Assembly: GCA_016201085.1 (NCBI GenBank)
Contig: JACQDO010000133.1
Location: forward strand, 1 to 11,616
Direction of reading: 5' to 3'
DNA: 11,616 bases
Origin: Hyphomicrobiales bacterium
GTDB taxonomy: Bacteria; Pseudomonadota; Alphaproteobacteria; Rhizobiales; Xanthobacteraceae
Shown here: piece by piece, positions 1 through 6,481 of the stretch
How positions within the stretch are numbered: the stretch's first letter is position 1
Layout of the letters: each line of letters begins with the position of its first letter
Translations under genes and position numbers: made by a program
Notes under the pieces: model-generated
Databases searched by the model: none
What the model saw: the letters and a program-made list of their open reading frames with translations, nothing else
Told to the model about the DNA's origin: nothing

Positions 1-1
1 G

Positions 2-499
2 ATCCTGCTGCGAGCGGAGTCGCCACACCAGCCAATTTACTTTGCCCGCGAAAATACAGGTCACATCGTCAGTGGAACGATCAAGTTCCCGCCCGGGCAC
101 GACTTGCTTGCGGATTGTATCGACGAATGCGTGAAGGTGGGCGAGACTGCAACATGGGGCCGCACTGGTCCCCAGCTTTTCCAGTCAATGGTGAAAAAAT
201 ACGGACTTGAGTCGCTGGCCCTTTCCTACGAGACGACCTATCCCATTCCCTGGCGTGAGATCGCCATACTCTTCGATCCGGCACGCGTTGATGAAGCTGT
301 CGCCAGATGTGCGCACGCCAACTTCCTTCACCTATATAACGAGATTTGGCGTCAATCTCAGATTCCAGTCGACCTGCGTCCTCCCGAGGGATCATATTTA
401 GACAGGCTCGTTGCACGTCACCGCATAGACATTGGAAACGATCGTAGGATGGATTTCGACGACATAGCGAAGCGGCTAGCATGGACAGCAAACACGTAA
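2..499 (+). CDS. Glycosyltransferase, 3' end only (DXD/Gb3-synthase-like family)
   Basis: The reading frame is open from the left edge, so only the last 165 residues are visible and the true start lies outside the window. The fragment resembles the C-terminal half of bacterial glycosyltransferases of the sugar-binding DXD / alpha-1,4-glycosyltransferase type. It shows a TGPQLF segment near visible residue 57, a YPIPW motif near residue 80, an ALHLWN-like stretch (NFLHLYNEIW) near residue 110, and a PPEGSYLDRL end. The DXD motif itself would lie upstream and cannot be checked. Such enzymes usually decorate capsule, O-antigen or exopolysaccharide. GC content is about 50-55%, against over 65% in the neighbouring genes, and codon use is less GC-biased, which suggests a transferred polysaccharide locus to the left. 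The family call comes from motif pattern only. Confidence 0.7.
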   Translation: MLLRAESPHQPIYFARENTGHIVSGTIKFPPGHDLLADCIDECVKVGETATWGRTGPQLFQSMVKKYGLESLALSYETTYPIPWREIAILFDPARVDEAVARCAHANFLHLYNEIWRQSQIPVDLRPPEGSYLDRLVARHRIDIGNDRRMDFDDIAKRLAWTANT

Positions 500-639
500 A
501 GAGTCGAGAATTCGGCGAATGACGCCTCTTGGTACTAAGCGGCTATTCCGTGACTGCTGTAGCTAGTCCGCTTTTGGAGGCTAAGTAGACGTTGGCTAAC
601 ATTCTTTCACTTGTCTGATTTGATTTATGACTGCGTGCC

Positions 640-1605
640 CTAGTTAATTTTGATCTTCGCCGCCTCGATCACCGGCCTCCACCGCGCGACCTCTCTGTCG
701 ATCAGTGCGCGGAATGCTTGCGGCGACGAGCCGACCGGCGTCATCAACTGCGTCGCCAATTTGTCGCGCACATCCTTGCGCTGGATGATCTCGACCACGT
801 CGCGGTTGATCGCCGCGACGATCGCTGGCGGCGTGCCGCCGGGCGCGATCAGGCCGTTCCAGGCGTCGGCTTCGACATCGATGCCGGCTTCCTTCAGCGT
901 CGGCACATCCGGCAAATAAGGCGAGCGCTGCGAGGTCGACACCGCGAGTATTTTCACCTTGCCGGCAGCCGCCTGCGGCGTCACTGAAATGGCCGGCAGG
1001 CAGGCGATCTGCGCATCGTTACGGATCACCGCGGTGATCGCCTGCGGCGAAGACGGATAGGGCACGTGCACCAGCGGGGCGCCGGCCTTCAGCGCGATCG
1101 CCTCCATCGCCAGATGCGACAGCGAGCCGTTGCCGATCGAGGCGAAATTGTATTTGCCCGGATTGGCCTTGAGCAGCGCCACCAGTTCGGCGACGTTGTC
1201 GACATTAAGCTGCGGGTTGACGGCGAGCGCGCTCGGCTGCGTGACCAATTGGGTGATCGCCGCGATGTCCTTAGCCGGGTCATAGGGCAGCTTGGCAAAC
1301 AGCAAAGTATTGATGGCCAGCGGCCCGCCGATGCTGATGCCGAGCGTGGCGCCGTCGGCCGTAGCCTTCGCCACCAGATCGGTGCCGAGATTGCCGCTGG
1401 CGCCCGGCCGGTTCTCGACCAGGAAGGCGCTGGCCGGATATTTCCGCGCCAGCCCCTCCGCCACCAGCCGCGCCACGATATCGGGCGTCGATCCCGCGCC
1501 GAAGGGAACCACGATGCGCACGGTATTTGCCGGCCAAATTTGCGCCATTCCCGGCAGGGTGGCGGCGAGCAGCAGACAAAGCGACAGTATGGCGCGTTGG
1601 AACAT
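640..1605 (-). CDS. Bug/TctC-family periplasmic solute-binding protein
   Basis: This 321-residue protein has the usual length and plan of Bug (TctC-like) extracytoplasmic binding receptors, which feed carboxylates and related small molecules to tripartite tricarboxylate transporters or act as sensors. Residues 1 to about 22 form a signal peptide with a basic N-terminus, a hydrophobic core and a GMAQ end. The mature protein opens with the family signature RIVVPFGAGSTPDIVAR (residues 30-46), in which Asp42 belongs to the ligand-contacting region. It also has VENRPGASGNLGTD (about 63-76), GGPLAIN and, near the C-terminus, WNGLIAPGGTPP. No TctA or TctB membrane subunit lies nearby, so it is an orphan binding protein, as is common in Bordetella and Hyphomicrobiales. 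It diverges from the NnrU-family gene. The ligand cannot be told from sequence. Confidence 0.9.
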   Translation of the reverse strand: MFQRAILSLCLLLAATLPGMAQIWPANTVRIVVPFGAGSTPDIVARLVAEGLARKYPASAFLVENRPGASGNLGTDLVAKATADGATLGISIGGPLAINTLLFAKLPYDPAKDIAAITQLVTQPSALAVNPQLNVDNVAELVALLKANPGKYNFASIGNGSLSHLAMEAIALKAGAPLVHVPYPSSPQAITAVIRNDAQIACLPAISVTPQAAAGKVKILAVSTSQRSPYLPDVPTLKEAGIDVEADAWNGLIAPGGTPPAIVAAINRDVVEIIQRKDVRDKLATQLMTPVGSSPQAFRALIDREVARWRPVIEAAKIKIN

Positions 1606-1727
1606 GGCCGAGGTCCGGGCTTGCGGGTCCCGAACATATCCTATGCGGCGGCGAAGCTTGCAATGACCGCCGCCATCGCCTCTACTGCGGCGCCCATCGC
1701 CGGGCGGATAATATCGTGAGCGTTATC
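1606..1727. promoter_or_regulatory. Divergent intergenic region between the binding protein and NnrU-family genes
   Basis: These 122 bases separate two genes that face away from each other, so they must contain the promoter of each. I see no convincing -35/-10 pair. A GTGAG at 1716-1720 could serve as a weak ribosome binding site for the ATG at 1728, or could itself contain an alternative GTG start at 1716. No strong Shine-Dalgarno sequence precedes the binding-protein ATG. Confidence 0.35.
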
Positions 1728-2309
1728 ATGGGCTTTAGCGTCCTTATCCTCGGTCTGCTGGTCTTCCTCGTCACGCATTTGTTCGTGACCATGCGCGAAA
1801 AGCGCGCCGCCGCCATCGAGCGGCTGGGCCTCAACACCTATCGCGCCATGTTTACCATCGTCTCGCTCGCCGGCCTGGCGCTGATCGTGTGGGGCTATGC
1901 CGACAGCCAGGCGCATCAGTGGATCCAGGTCTGGTCGCCGCCCGCCTTCATGCGGCACATCACCGTCGGCCTGATGCTGCCGGCGACCATCGTGCTGGTG
2001 GCCTATTTTCTGCCGAGCCATGTCAAGGCGTGGACGAAGCATCCGCTGCTGCTGGCGGTGAAGACCTGGGCCTTCGCGCATTTATTGGTGAACGGCGATC
2101 TCGCCTCGATCCTGATGTTCGGCGTGTTCCTGGTCTGGGGCGTCTATGCCCGCATCGCCGCCAAGAAGCGCGGCGACATGGGCTTCACCACGCCGCCGGC
2201 CGGCTGGACCAACGACATTATCGTTGTGCTGATCGGCATCGTCGTTTATCTCGCGCTGGGTTATGCGTTCCACCCCATGGTCCTCCACCATCCGGTGTTC
2301 GGGAGATAG
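1728..2309 (+). CDS. NnrU-family integral membrane protein
   Basis: The predicted 193-residue protein has about five hydrophobic segments (roughly residues 3-20, 42-57, 78-96, 117-139 and 163-182) and matches the NnrU family. This family was first named near nitrite/NO reductase genes and is related to plant zeta-carotene isomerase Z-ISO, a heme protein. Typical features are His17 in the first helix, the KHPLLLAVKTWAFAHLL block around residues 104-120, and NGDLASILMFG at 122-132. The conserved His residues fit possible heme ligands, but that is family inference. I chose the ATG at 1728 because the hydrophobic N-terminus then begins as in other members. GTG at 1716 would add four residues, and the longer open frame back to 1527 overlaps the divergent gene. 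No denitrification gene is visible, so a direct NO role is unsupported. A palindromic repeat begins at its stop codon. Confidence 0.85.
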   Translation: MGFSVLILGLLVFLVTHLFVTMREKRAAAIERLGLNTYRAMFTIVSLAGLALIVWGYADSQAHQWIQVWSPPAFMRHITVGLMLPATIVLVAYFLPSHVKAWTKHPLLLAVKTWAFAHLLVNGDLASILMFGVFLVWGVYARIAAKKRGDMGFTTPPAGWTNDIIVVLIGIVVYLALGYAFHPMVLHHPVFGR

Positions 2310-2357
2310 CGCATGATCCCGAAAAGTGGATGCCGGTTTTCGGATAAGATCATGCGC
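2309..2357. repeat. Short palindromic element (GCGCATGATC family), copy 1
   Basis: The left arm, GCGCATGATCCCGAAAA (2309-2325), pairs with the right arm, TTTTCGG plus GATCATGCGC (2337-2343 and 2348-2357), with a four-base bulge (ATAA) on the right side. It gives a strong hairpin in DNA or RNA. This is a well-known dispersed palindrome of Bradyrhizobium, Rhodopseudomonas and relatives. It starts at the last base of the NnrU-family stop codon and ends four bases before the panB Shine-Dalgarno. It could terminate or stabilise the upstream mRNA. Confidence 0.9.
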
Positions 2358-2361
2358 AAAT

Positions 2362-2366
2362 GAGGT
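2362..2366 (+). promoter_or_regulatory. Ribosome binding site of panB (sets the TTG start)
   Basis: GAGGT lies five bases before TTG at 2372. This spacing, and the family-like N-terminus that follows, identify TTG as the panB start even though it is a rare start codon. The site follows directly after the palindromic element. Confidence 0.65.
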
Positions 2367-2371
2367 AAGCT

Positions 2372-2954
2372 TTGTCTGTTCAGTCCGATGTCAGGCGGCT
2401 GACCGCACCCGATATTCTCGCGCGCAAGGGCGGCGAGCCGATCGTCTGTCTCACGTCGTATCACGCGCATACCGCCGCCGTCGTCGACAGACATTGCGAC
2501 GTCATCCTGGTCGGCGACTCGCTCGGCATGGTGATGCACGGCTTTGAATCGACCGTGCCCGTCACCCTCGAGATGATGATCCTGCAAGGCCACGCGGTGA
2601 TGCGTGGCAGTAAGCGCGCGCTGGTGGTCATCGACATGCCGTTCGCCTCCTATGAGACCTCGAAAGAGCAGGCCTTCGTGAGCGCCGCGCGCGTGCTCAA
2701 GGAAACCGGCTGTGGTGCCATCAAGCTCGAAGGCGGCAAGCGCATGGCGGAGACCATCGCCTTCCTGGTCGAGCGCGGCGGTGCTGGTGCTCGAGGACAT
2801 GCTGGGCTTAAGCCCGCGGGTGCCGAAATTCGTCAAGCGCTATAGCGATCTCGGCCCCGGCATCGACAAGGCGGTGGCCGATTACGCCGCCGAGGTGCGG
2901 TCCCGCGCCTTCCCGGGGCCGGAGCACGTCTATGCGATGAAAAAGAAGCCGTAG
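2372..2954 (+). pseudogene. panB: 3-methyl-2-oxobutanoate hydroxymethyltransferase (ketopantoate hydroxymethyltransferase), internal deletion and frameshift
   Basis: PanB makes ketopantoate from 2-oxoisovalerate and methylene-tetrahydrofolate, the first step to pantothenate and coenzyme A. The first frame (2372 to about 2780) gives a good N-terminal half: [22 protein letters not shown] with the metal-binding Asp, DMPFASYE with the second metal-binding Asp, and [19 protein letters not shown]. At about 2776-2783 the match jumps to the frame one base further on, which starts at [21 protein letters not shown] and runs to the stop at 2952-2954 with the usual PGPEHVY end. Compared with E. coli PanB, about 80 residues between these blocks are absent. 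They include the GHxGLTPQ loop, the catalytic Glu in the VLE motif and the IGIGA segment. Deletion size must be 2 mod 3, near 239 bases. Frameshifting alone could not restore activity. A short product of 157 residues would end at 2845. A sequencing or assembly deletion is the alternative to a true pseudogene. Confidence 0.9.
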
Positions 2955-2996
2955 CCGTCCCGGGCGAGCGAGCGCAGGCTGGGTCCGGGGACGACA
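2955..2996. repeat. Imperfect GC-rich inverted repeat after panB
   Basis: CCGTCCCGG (2955-2963) is matched by CCGGGGACG (2985-2993) with a one-base mismatch or bulge, and GCGAGCGAGCGCAGGC lies between them. The pattern resembles the CGTCCCGGGCGAGCG...GGGACG palindromes scattered through Bradyrhizobium-type genomes. It lies directly after the stop of panB and may act as a terminator-like structure, but no run of T follows. Confidence 0.55.
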
Positions 2997-3105
2997 GGTA
3001 GTTAAAGCCCTGAATATTAATGATTATTGCCGCAAGCTTTGCCTTGCGTCCGCCACATCGTTAGGTTACGCCGCACTTCGCCTGGCGGGGGCGGATTTTG
3101 GGGTT

Positions 3106-3109
3106 GGAG
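3106..3109 (+). promoter_or_regulatory. Ribosome binding site deciding the GTG start of the TPR protein
   Basis: GGAG lies six bases before GTG at 3116. The protein then begins MSDIFHEVDEE, as in relatives. The earlier TTG at 3098 lies upstream of this site and would place the Shine-Dalgarno inside the gene. Confidence 0.6.
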
Positions 3110-3115
3110 CTTTTC

Positions 3116-3769
3116 GTGTCCGATATTTTTCATGAAGTCGACGAGGAAGTCCGGCGCGATCAGCTCAAAAAGCTTTGGGACCGCTACAGCATCTACATCG
3201 TCGCGGCCGCCGTTCTGATCGTCGCCGGCATCGCCGCCTGGCGCGGCTACGAATATTGGGTGGCGCAGAAAGCCGCAGTCGCCGGCGCCGCCTTCGAAGC
3301 GGCGGCGAGCTTGAGCGCGCAGGGCAAACATGCCGAGGCGGAGGCCGCCTTCGCCAAGATCGTGACCGAGGCGCCGGAGGGCTATCGTGTGCTGGCGCGC
3401 TTCCGCGCCGCCGCCGAGCTGGCGCAGGCCAAGCCCGCCGATGCCGCGAAGGCCTACGACGATCTCGCCGCCGATAGTTCGCTCGGCTCGACCTGGCAGG
3501 ACCTGGCCGCGATCCGCGCCGGTCTGCTGCTGGTGGACAGCGCGCCGCTCGCCGACATGCGCCGGCGGCTCGATCCGCTCGCCGAGCCGGGCCGTAGCTT
3601 CCGCCACACCGCGCGCGAACTGCTGGCGCTGTCGGCCTGGCGTAACCGCGACATGGCGGCCACCCGCCGCTACCTCGAGATGATCGCCACCGATGCCGAG
3701 ACCCCCGCTTCCACCCGCCAGCGCATCGATGTGCTGTCGGCATTGATCGCCGGCGGCGGGAGTAGTTAG
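3116..3769 (+). CDS. Membrane-anchored tetratricopeptide-type protein (YfgM-like, TPR_21 domain)
   Basis: This 217-residue protein has a short cytoplasmic N-terminus (MSDIFHEVDEEVRRDQLKKLW, residues 1-21), one transmembrane helix at about 26-43 (YIVAAAVLIVAGIAAW), and an Ala-rich helical region to the end that fits tetratricopeptide-like hairpins. This is the plan of the YfgM/Tol-Pal-associated TPR family, in which E. coli YfgM works with the PpiD chaperone at the Sec translocon. The start is GTG at 3116. A nearby der gene is the usual context; in many proteobacteria yfgM, bamB and der are adjacent. Here a small lipoprotein occupies the place where the beta-propeller protein BamB might be expected. 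A palindromic repeat begins at the stop codon. Family assignment is good; the exact partner is inferred. Confidence 0.85.
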   Translation: MSDIFHEVDEEVRRDQLKKLWDRYSIYIVAAAVLIVAGIAAWRGYEYWVAQKAAVAGAAFEAAASLSAQGKHAEAEAAFAKIVTEAPEGYRVLARFRAAAELAQAKPADAAKAYDDLAADSSLGSTWQDLAAIRAGLLLVDSAPLADMRRRLDPLAEPGRSFRHTARELLALSAWRNRDMAATRRYLEMIATDAETPASTRQRIDVLSALIAGGGSS

Positions 3770-3841
3770 CGCATGATCCCGAAAAGCATGTCCTCGACCC
3801 CGATCAGGGATGGGAACCGGTTTTCGGATAAGATCATGCGC
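3769..3841. repeat. Short palindromic element (GCGCATGATC family), copy 2, long form
   Basis: The outer arms are the same as in the copy at 2309-2357: GCGCATGATCCCGAAAA on the left (3769-3785) and TTTTCGGATAAGATCATGCGC split across 3821-3841 on the right. The centre is longer, about 35 bases, and contains its own imperfect inverted pair (TCCTCGA / TCAGGGA). Again the element starts at the last base of a TAG stop and ends just before the Shine-Dalgarno of the next gene. Short and long versions of this palindrome are both familiar from Bradyrhizobium-type genomes. Confidence 0.9.
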
Positions 3842-3845
3842 AATA

Positions 3846-3852
3846 AAAAGGA
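3846..3852 (+). promoter_or_regulatory. Ribosome binding site of the Lys/Pro-rich lipoprotein
   Basis: AAAAGGA lies six bases before ATG at 3859 and favours that start over the second ATG at 3868. It follows four bases after the palindromic element. Confidence 0.55.
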
Positions 3853-3858
3853 CTGCGC

Positions 3859-4317
3859 ATGCCCCGCATGAACCGCATCGTGTTGCTGGTCGGACTGCTC
3901 GCGCTGACGCCGCTGCTCAGCGCCTGCGCCGACTTCGACATGGACAAGCTCGACGTGTTCGGCCTCAACGAAAAGAAGAAGCTGCCGGGCGACCGCAAGG
4001 AGGTGTTCCCGGGCGGCGTGCCGGGCGTCAGCCAGGGTATTCCGCAGGAATATATCAAGGGCAACCAGCAGCAAGTGAATGAGCCGACATTGCCGGTCGA
4101 GCCGGAAAAATCCGCTACTGCGGCTAAACCGGGCAAGCGGACCGCCGCAGTCCAGTCGGCGGACGAGCCAAGGCCGAAGCTCAAGCGCAAACCAAAGCCG
4201 AAGCCGCCGCAGCCGGCCGCTCAGCAGGAACAACAGGCGCCGCAGCAGGCGCAATCGCCTAACCAAGGCATGGCGCCCTGGCCGTCGACGCCGGCGCCCG
4301 GCACCTCCGCGCGCTAA
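3859..4317 (+). CDS. Small lipoprotein with Lys/Pro/Gln-rich tail, function unknown
   Basis: The 152-residue product begins with a lipoprotein signal peptide: MPRMNRIV, a hydrophobic stretch, then LLSAC with the acylated Cys at residue 23. Asp at position +3 (CADF) is compatible with outer-membrane sorting. After the Cys comes an acidic stretch (DFDMDKLDVFG), then NEKKKLPGDRKEVFPGGVPGVSQGIPQEY. From about residue 75 it becomes low-complexity, rich in Lys, Pro, Gln and Ala, with alternating KPKPKP and QQ runs, so this part is probably unstructured. I recall similar short proteins upstream of der in Bradyrhizobium-type genomes. The LPGxRxxVF segment after the lipid anchor reminds me of the linker in alphaproteobacterial BamB-like lipoproteins, but no beta-propeller follows. 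The basic tail could contact peptidoglycan or lipopolysaccharide; that is speculation. Confidence 0.8.
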   Translation: MPRMNRIVLLVGLLALTPLLSACADFDMDKLDVFGLNEKKKLPGDRKEVFPGGVPGVSQGIPQEYIKGNQQQVNEPTLPVEPEKSATAAKPGKRTAAVQSADEPRPKLKRKPKPKPPQPAAQQEQQAPQQAQSPNQGMAPWPSTPAPGTSAR

Positions 4318-4322
4318 GAACC

Positions 4323-4431
4323 CGTCATTCCGGGGCGTTCGCGGAAGCGAGCGAACCCGGAATCCAGAAACATGCGCAGGTTATGCATCTGAATTTCGGG
4401 TCCGGCGCTCACGCGCCGTCGCGGAATGACG
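4323..4431. repeat. 109-bp inverted-repeat element with two inner hairpins
   Basis: The ends are perfect inverted repeats: CGTCATTCCG (4323-4332) and CGGAATGACG (4422-4431). Inside are a hairpin GTTCGC/GCGAAC (4337-4342 and 4351-4356) and a second one GGCGC/GCGCC (4404-4408 and 4413-4417). Sequences of this kind (CGTCATTCCGGGGCG...AACCCGGAATC...GGAATGACG) are dispersed in Bradyrhizobium and Rhodopseudomonas genomes. It fills most of the gap between the lipoprotein gene and der, and would fold into a branched structure in RNA. No coding sequence is present in it. Confidence 0.85.
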
Positions 4432-4468
4432 CTGTTCTTTTTCATAAGAAATTGAGAAAAGAATATCT

Positions 4469-5833
4469 ATGACCTTCACCGTCGCCATTGTCGGCCGGCC
4501 CAATGTCGGCAAATCGACGCTGTTCAACCGGCTGGTCGGCCGGCGCGTCGCGCTGGTCGACGACCGGCCGGGCGTCACCCGCGACCGCCGCGAGGGCGAA
4601 GCCAGGCTCGGCGATCTCGATTTCACCGCGATCGATACCGCCGGCCTCGAACAGGCGGCGCCCGAGAGCCTGCCCGGCCGCATGCGCGCGCAGACAGAAA
4701 CCGCCATCGCGCAGGCCGACGCGATCTTCTTCATGATCGACGCGCGCACAGGACCGATGCCGGCCGACCGCGCCTTCGCCGAACTGGCGCGCAAATCCGG
4801 CAAGCCCACCGTGCTGATCGCCAACAAGATGGAGGGCACCGCCGGTGAGAGCGGGCGGTTAGAGGCATATTCGCTCGGCCTCGGCGATCCGGTGGCGATC
4901 TCGGCCGAGCATAACGAGGGCCTGGTCGATCTTTACGATGCGCTGCGCGCGGCGCTGCCGGAGCGGACCGCAGCGGCCGCAGCGGAGGCGGCGGAGCCGT
5001 CGGGACCGCATCCGATCCGCGTCGCCATTGTCGGGCGGCCCAATGCCGGCAAGTCGACGCTGGTCAACCGGCTGATCGGCGAGGAGCGGCTGCTCACCGC
5101 GCCGGAGGCCGGCACCACGCGCGATTCCATCGCCGTCGATCTCGACTGGCGCGGCCAGAAATTCCGCGTGCACGACACCGCCGGCCTGCGCCGCCGCTCG
5201 CGCATCGACGAAAAGCTGGAAAAGCTGTCGGTGGCCGACGCGCTCAACGCCGTGCGCTTCGCCGAGGTGGTGGTAGTGCTGCTCGACGTCGAGAACGCCT
5301 TCGAGGAGCAGGACCAGCGCATCGCCGATCTGGTCGAGCAGGAAGGCCGCGCCATCGTCATCGCGGTCAATAAATGGGACCTGCAGGAGAAGACCGTGGG
5401 CGCCATCGGCCGGCTGCGCCAACAGGCCGACGAGAAACTCATGCAGATCAAAGGCGTGCCGCTGGTGGCGGTCTCCGCCATGACTGGCGAAGGCCTCGAC
5501 CGCCTGATGCAGGCGATCGTCGATGCGCATGCGGTCTGGAACAAGCGCGTGTCGACCAGCGCGCTCAATCGCTGGTTCGAAGCCGCCGTCAGCGCGCATC
5601 CGCCGCCGGCGGTGTCGGGACGACGGCTGCGGCTCAATTACATCACGCAGGCCAAGACGCGGCCGCCGAGCTTCGTGGTGTTCTGCACGCGCGCCGACGC
5701 GCTGCCCGACGCCTACAAGCGCTATCTGTTGAACTCGCTGCGCGAGAGCTTCGAGCTGCCCGGCACGCCGATCCGCCTGACGCTGCGCGAGAAGGACAAC
5801 CCATTCAAAGGGCGGGCGAAGCGGAAGCATTGA
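4469..5833 (+). CDS. der: Ribosome biogenesis GTPase Der (EngA)
   Basis: Der has two GTPase domains in tandem and helps assemble the 50S ribosomal subunit; it is normally essential. All parts are seen in the 454 residues. The first G domain has the P-loop GRPNVGKST (9-17), DTAG (56-59) and NKME (119-122). An acidic and Ala-rich linker runs from about 163 to 181. The second G domain has GRPNAGKST (189-197), DTAG (236-239) and NKWD (301-304). A KH-like C-terminal domain from about 355 ends in the basic tail KGRAKRKH. The first NKxD motif has Glu in place of Asp, a form I associate with alphaproteobacterial Der, so it is not taken as damage. Length is normal for the family. The upstream Shine-Dalgarno is weak (GAGAAAAG at about 4454-4461). 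The gene starts 37 bases after the inverted-repeat element. Confidence 0.97.
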   Translation: MTFTVAIVGRPNVGKSTLFNRLVGRRVALVDDRPGVTRDRREGEARLGDLDFTAIDTAGLEQAAPESLPGRMRAQTETAIAQADAIFFMIDARTGPMPADRAFAELARKSGKPTVLIANKMEGTAGESGRLEAYSLGLGDPVAISAEHNEGLVDLYDALRAALPERTAAAAAEAAEPSGPHPIRVAIVGRPNAGKSTLVNRLIGEERLLTAPEAGTTRDSIAVDLDWRGQKFRVHDTAGLRRRSRIDEKLEKLSVADALNAVRFAEVVVVLLDVENAFEEQDQRIADLVEQEGRAIVIAVNKWDLQEKTVGAIGRLRQQADEKLMQIKGVPLVAVSAMTGEGLDRLMQAIVDAHAVWNKRVSTSALNRWFEAAVSAHPPPAVSGRRLRLNYITQAKTRPPSFVVFCTRADALPDAYKRYLLNSLRESFELPGTPIRLTLREKDNPFKGRAKRKH

Positions 5834-5876
5834 AGCGCGGCCGGCGGTGGCGCCCATCCGCCATGAGCCGATGCCG

Positions 5877-6302
5877 TTATTTACGCGCGCAGATCGCGTT
5901 CATGCCTTGGGCCGGTCCGCATTTGGCCGAGGTTGCCTGCACGACCGGCAGCACCGGTGTCTCGGAGATGCAGACCGCCGAAGCGATGACTTCACCCGCC
6001 GGGCAGGTGACAGTGCAGCCGCTGGCGCTGCATTCCAAGGCGTCGAGGCTGATCATACGCAGGCTCGCGCTCGGCCCCGCCGGACCTTGATCGCCCTTCG
6101 GTCCCTGATCGCCCTTCGGCCCCGCAATGCCGGCGTCGCCTTTCGGTCCCGCGGATCCCGCCGGTCCCGCCGGCCCCCGATCGCCCGGTTCGCCAGCCAT
6201 GCCGCGCGGTCCGGGCGGAACGACCGGCCCTTGCGGGCCTTCGAAGCAGCCGGCCAGGAGGAAAGCCGTCGCCATGAGCGCCGGAATCGTCAGAATTCGC
6301 AT
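5877..6302 (-). CDS. Collagen-like lipoprotein with Gly-X-Y repeat and Cys-rich C-terminus
   Basis: The 141-residue product starts [19 protein letters not shown], a lipoprotein signal with Cys19 as the lipid-bearing residue, so it should be anchored in the cell envelope. Residues 31-78 are 16 uninterrupted Gly-X-Y triplets, many of them GPK, GDQ, GPA and GDR, the hallmark of a bacterial collagen-like triple helix; the preceding GPQGPVVPP is a less regular approach. The last 60 residues form a small domain with six Cys (91, 96, 100, 111, 128, 138), which could make three disulfides in the periplasm or outside. A strong Shine-Dalgarno supports the ATG at 6302; a longer reading back to 6569 lacks support. 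It is convergent with der, 43 bases apart. Function is unknown; bacterial collagen-like proteins often serve as stalks or in adhesion. Confidence 0.85.
   Translation of the reverse strand: MRILTIPALMATAFLLAGCFEGPQGPVVPPGPRGMAGEPGDRGPAGPAGSAGPKGDAGIAGPKGDQGPKGDQGPAGPSASLRMISLDALECSASGCTVTCPAGEVIASAVCISETPVLPVVQATSAKCGPAQGMNAICARK
6087..6122 (-). repeat. Tandem 18-bp repeat encoding GPKGDQ twice
   Basis: Two adjacent 18-base units (6087-6104 and 6105-6122) differ at only a few bases and encode the repeated hexapeptide GPKGDQ in the collagen-like region. A degenerate relative (GPKGDA) lies next to them. Such DNA-level repetition lets the number of Gly-X-Y triplets change by slippage without changing frame. 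Confidence 0.7.
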
Positions 6303-6306
6303 CGTA

Positions 6307-6313
6307 CTCCTCC
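6307..6313 (-). promoter_or_regulatory. Strong ribosome binding site of the collagen-like lipoprotein
   Basis: On the minus strand GGAGGAG, inside a longer G-rich run, lies four bases before ATG at 6302. It is the best Shine-Dalgarno in the window and fixes the start. Confidence 0.75.
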
Positions 6314-6481
6314 CCCTGATGAACCTTGCGGCCGCGCTTGGCGGCGAGGCATTGCGTCCGGGCTTGCCGCGAATCTTGCAGGCGAATTTTGCGCGCCGCC
6401 TCGCGCCAGCGCAACCCGGATGCGGCGGAGAAATCCGCATTGCTAACGTCTCGGTGAGCGGTAGGAGAATGCGCGGATACG

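Noticed and set aside
1066..1719. Plus-strand open frame of 217 codons opposite the Bug-family protein
   Set aside because: Antisense shadow; the minus strand encodes a complete family protein with a signal peptide.
1527..1727. N-terminal extension of the NnrU-family protein
   Set aside because: It would overlap the divergent gene, and its residues are not membrane-like or family-like; the start at 1728 fits.
2712..2954. Programmed frameshift in panB
   Set aside because: A frameshift would join the frames but not restore about 80 missing residues including a catalytic one; no slippery sequence is seen at the junction.
4587..4840. NKME in the first G domain of Der as a damaging mutation
   Set aside because: Glu at this place is, to my knowledge, common in alphaproteobacterial Der, and the rest of the protein is intact.
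4859..5857. Minus-strand open frame of 332 codons opposite der
   Set aside because: Antisense shadow of the intact der gene, with low-quality Arg/Ala-rich composition.
6060..6200. Repeat array in the collagen-like gene as a CRISPR
   Set aside because: The repeats are short coding triplets (Gly-X-Y) without spacers of constant length.
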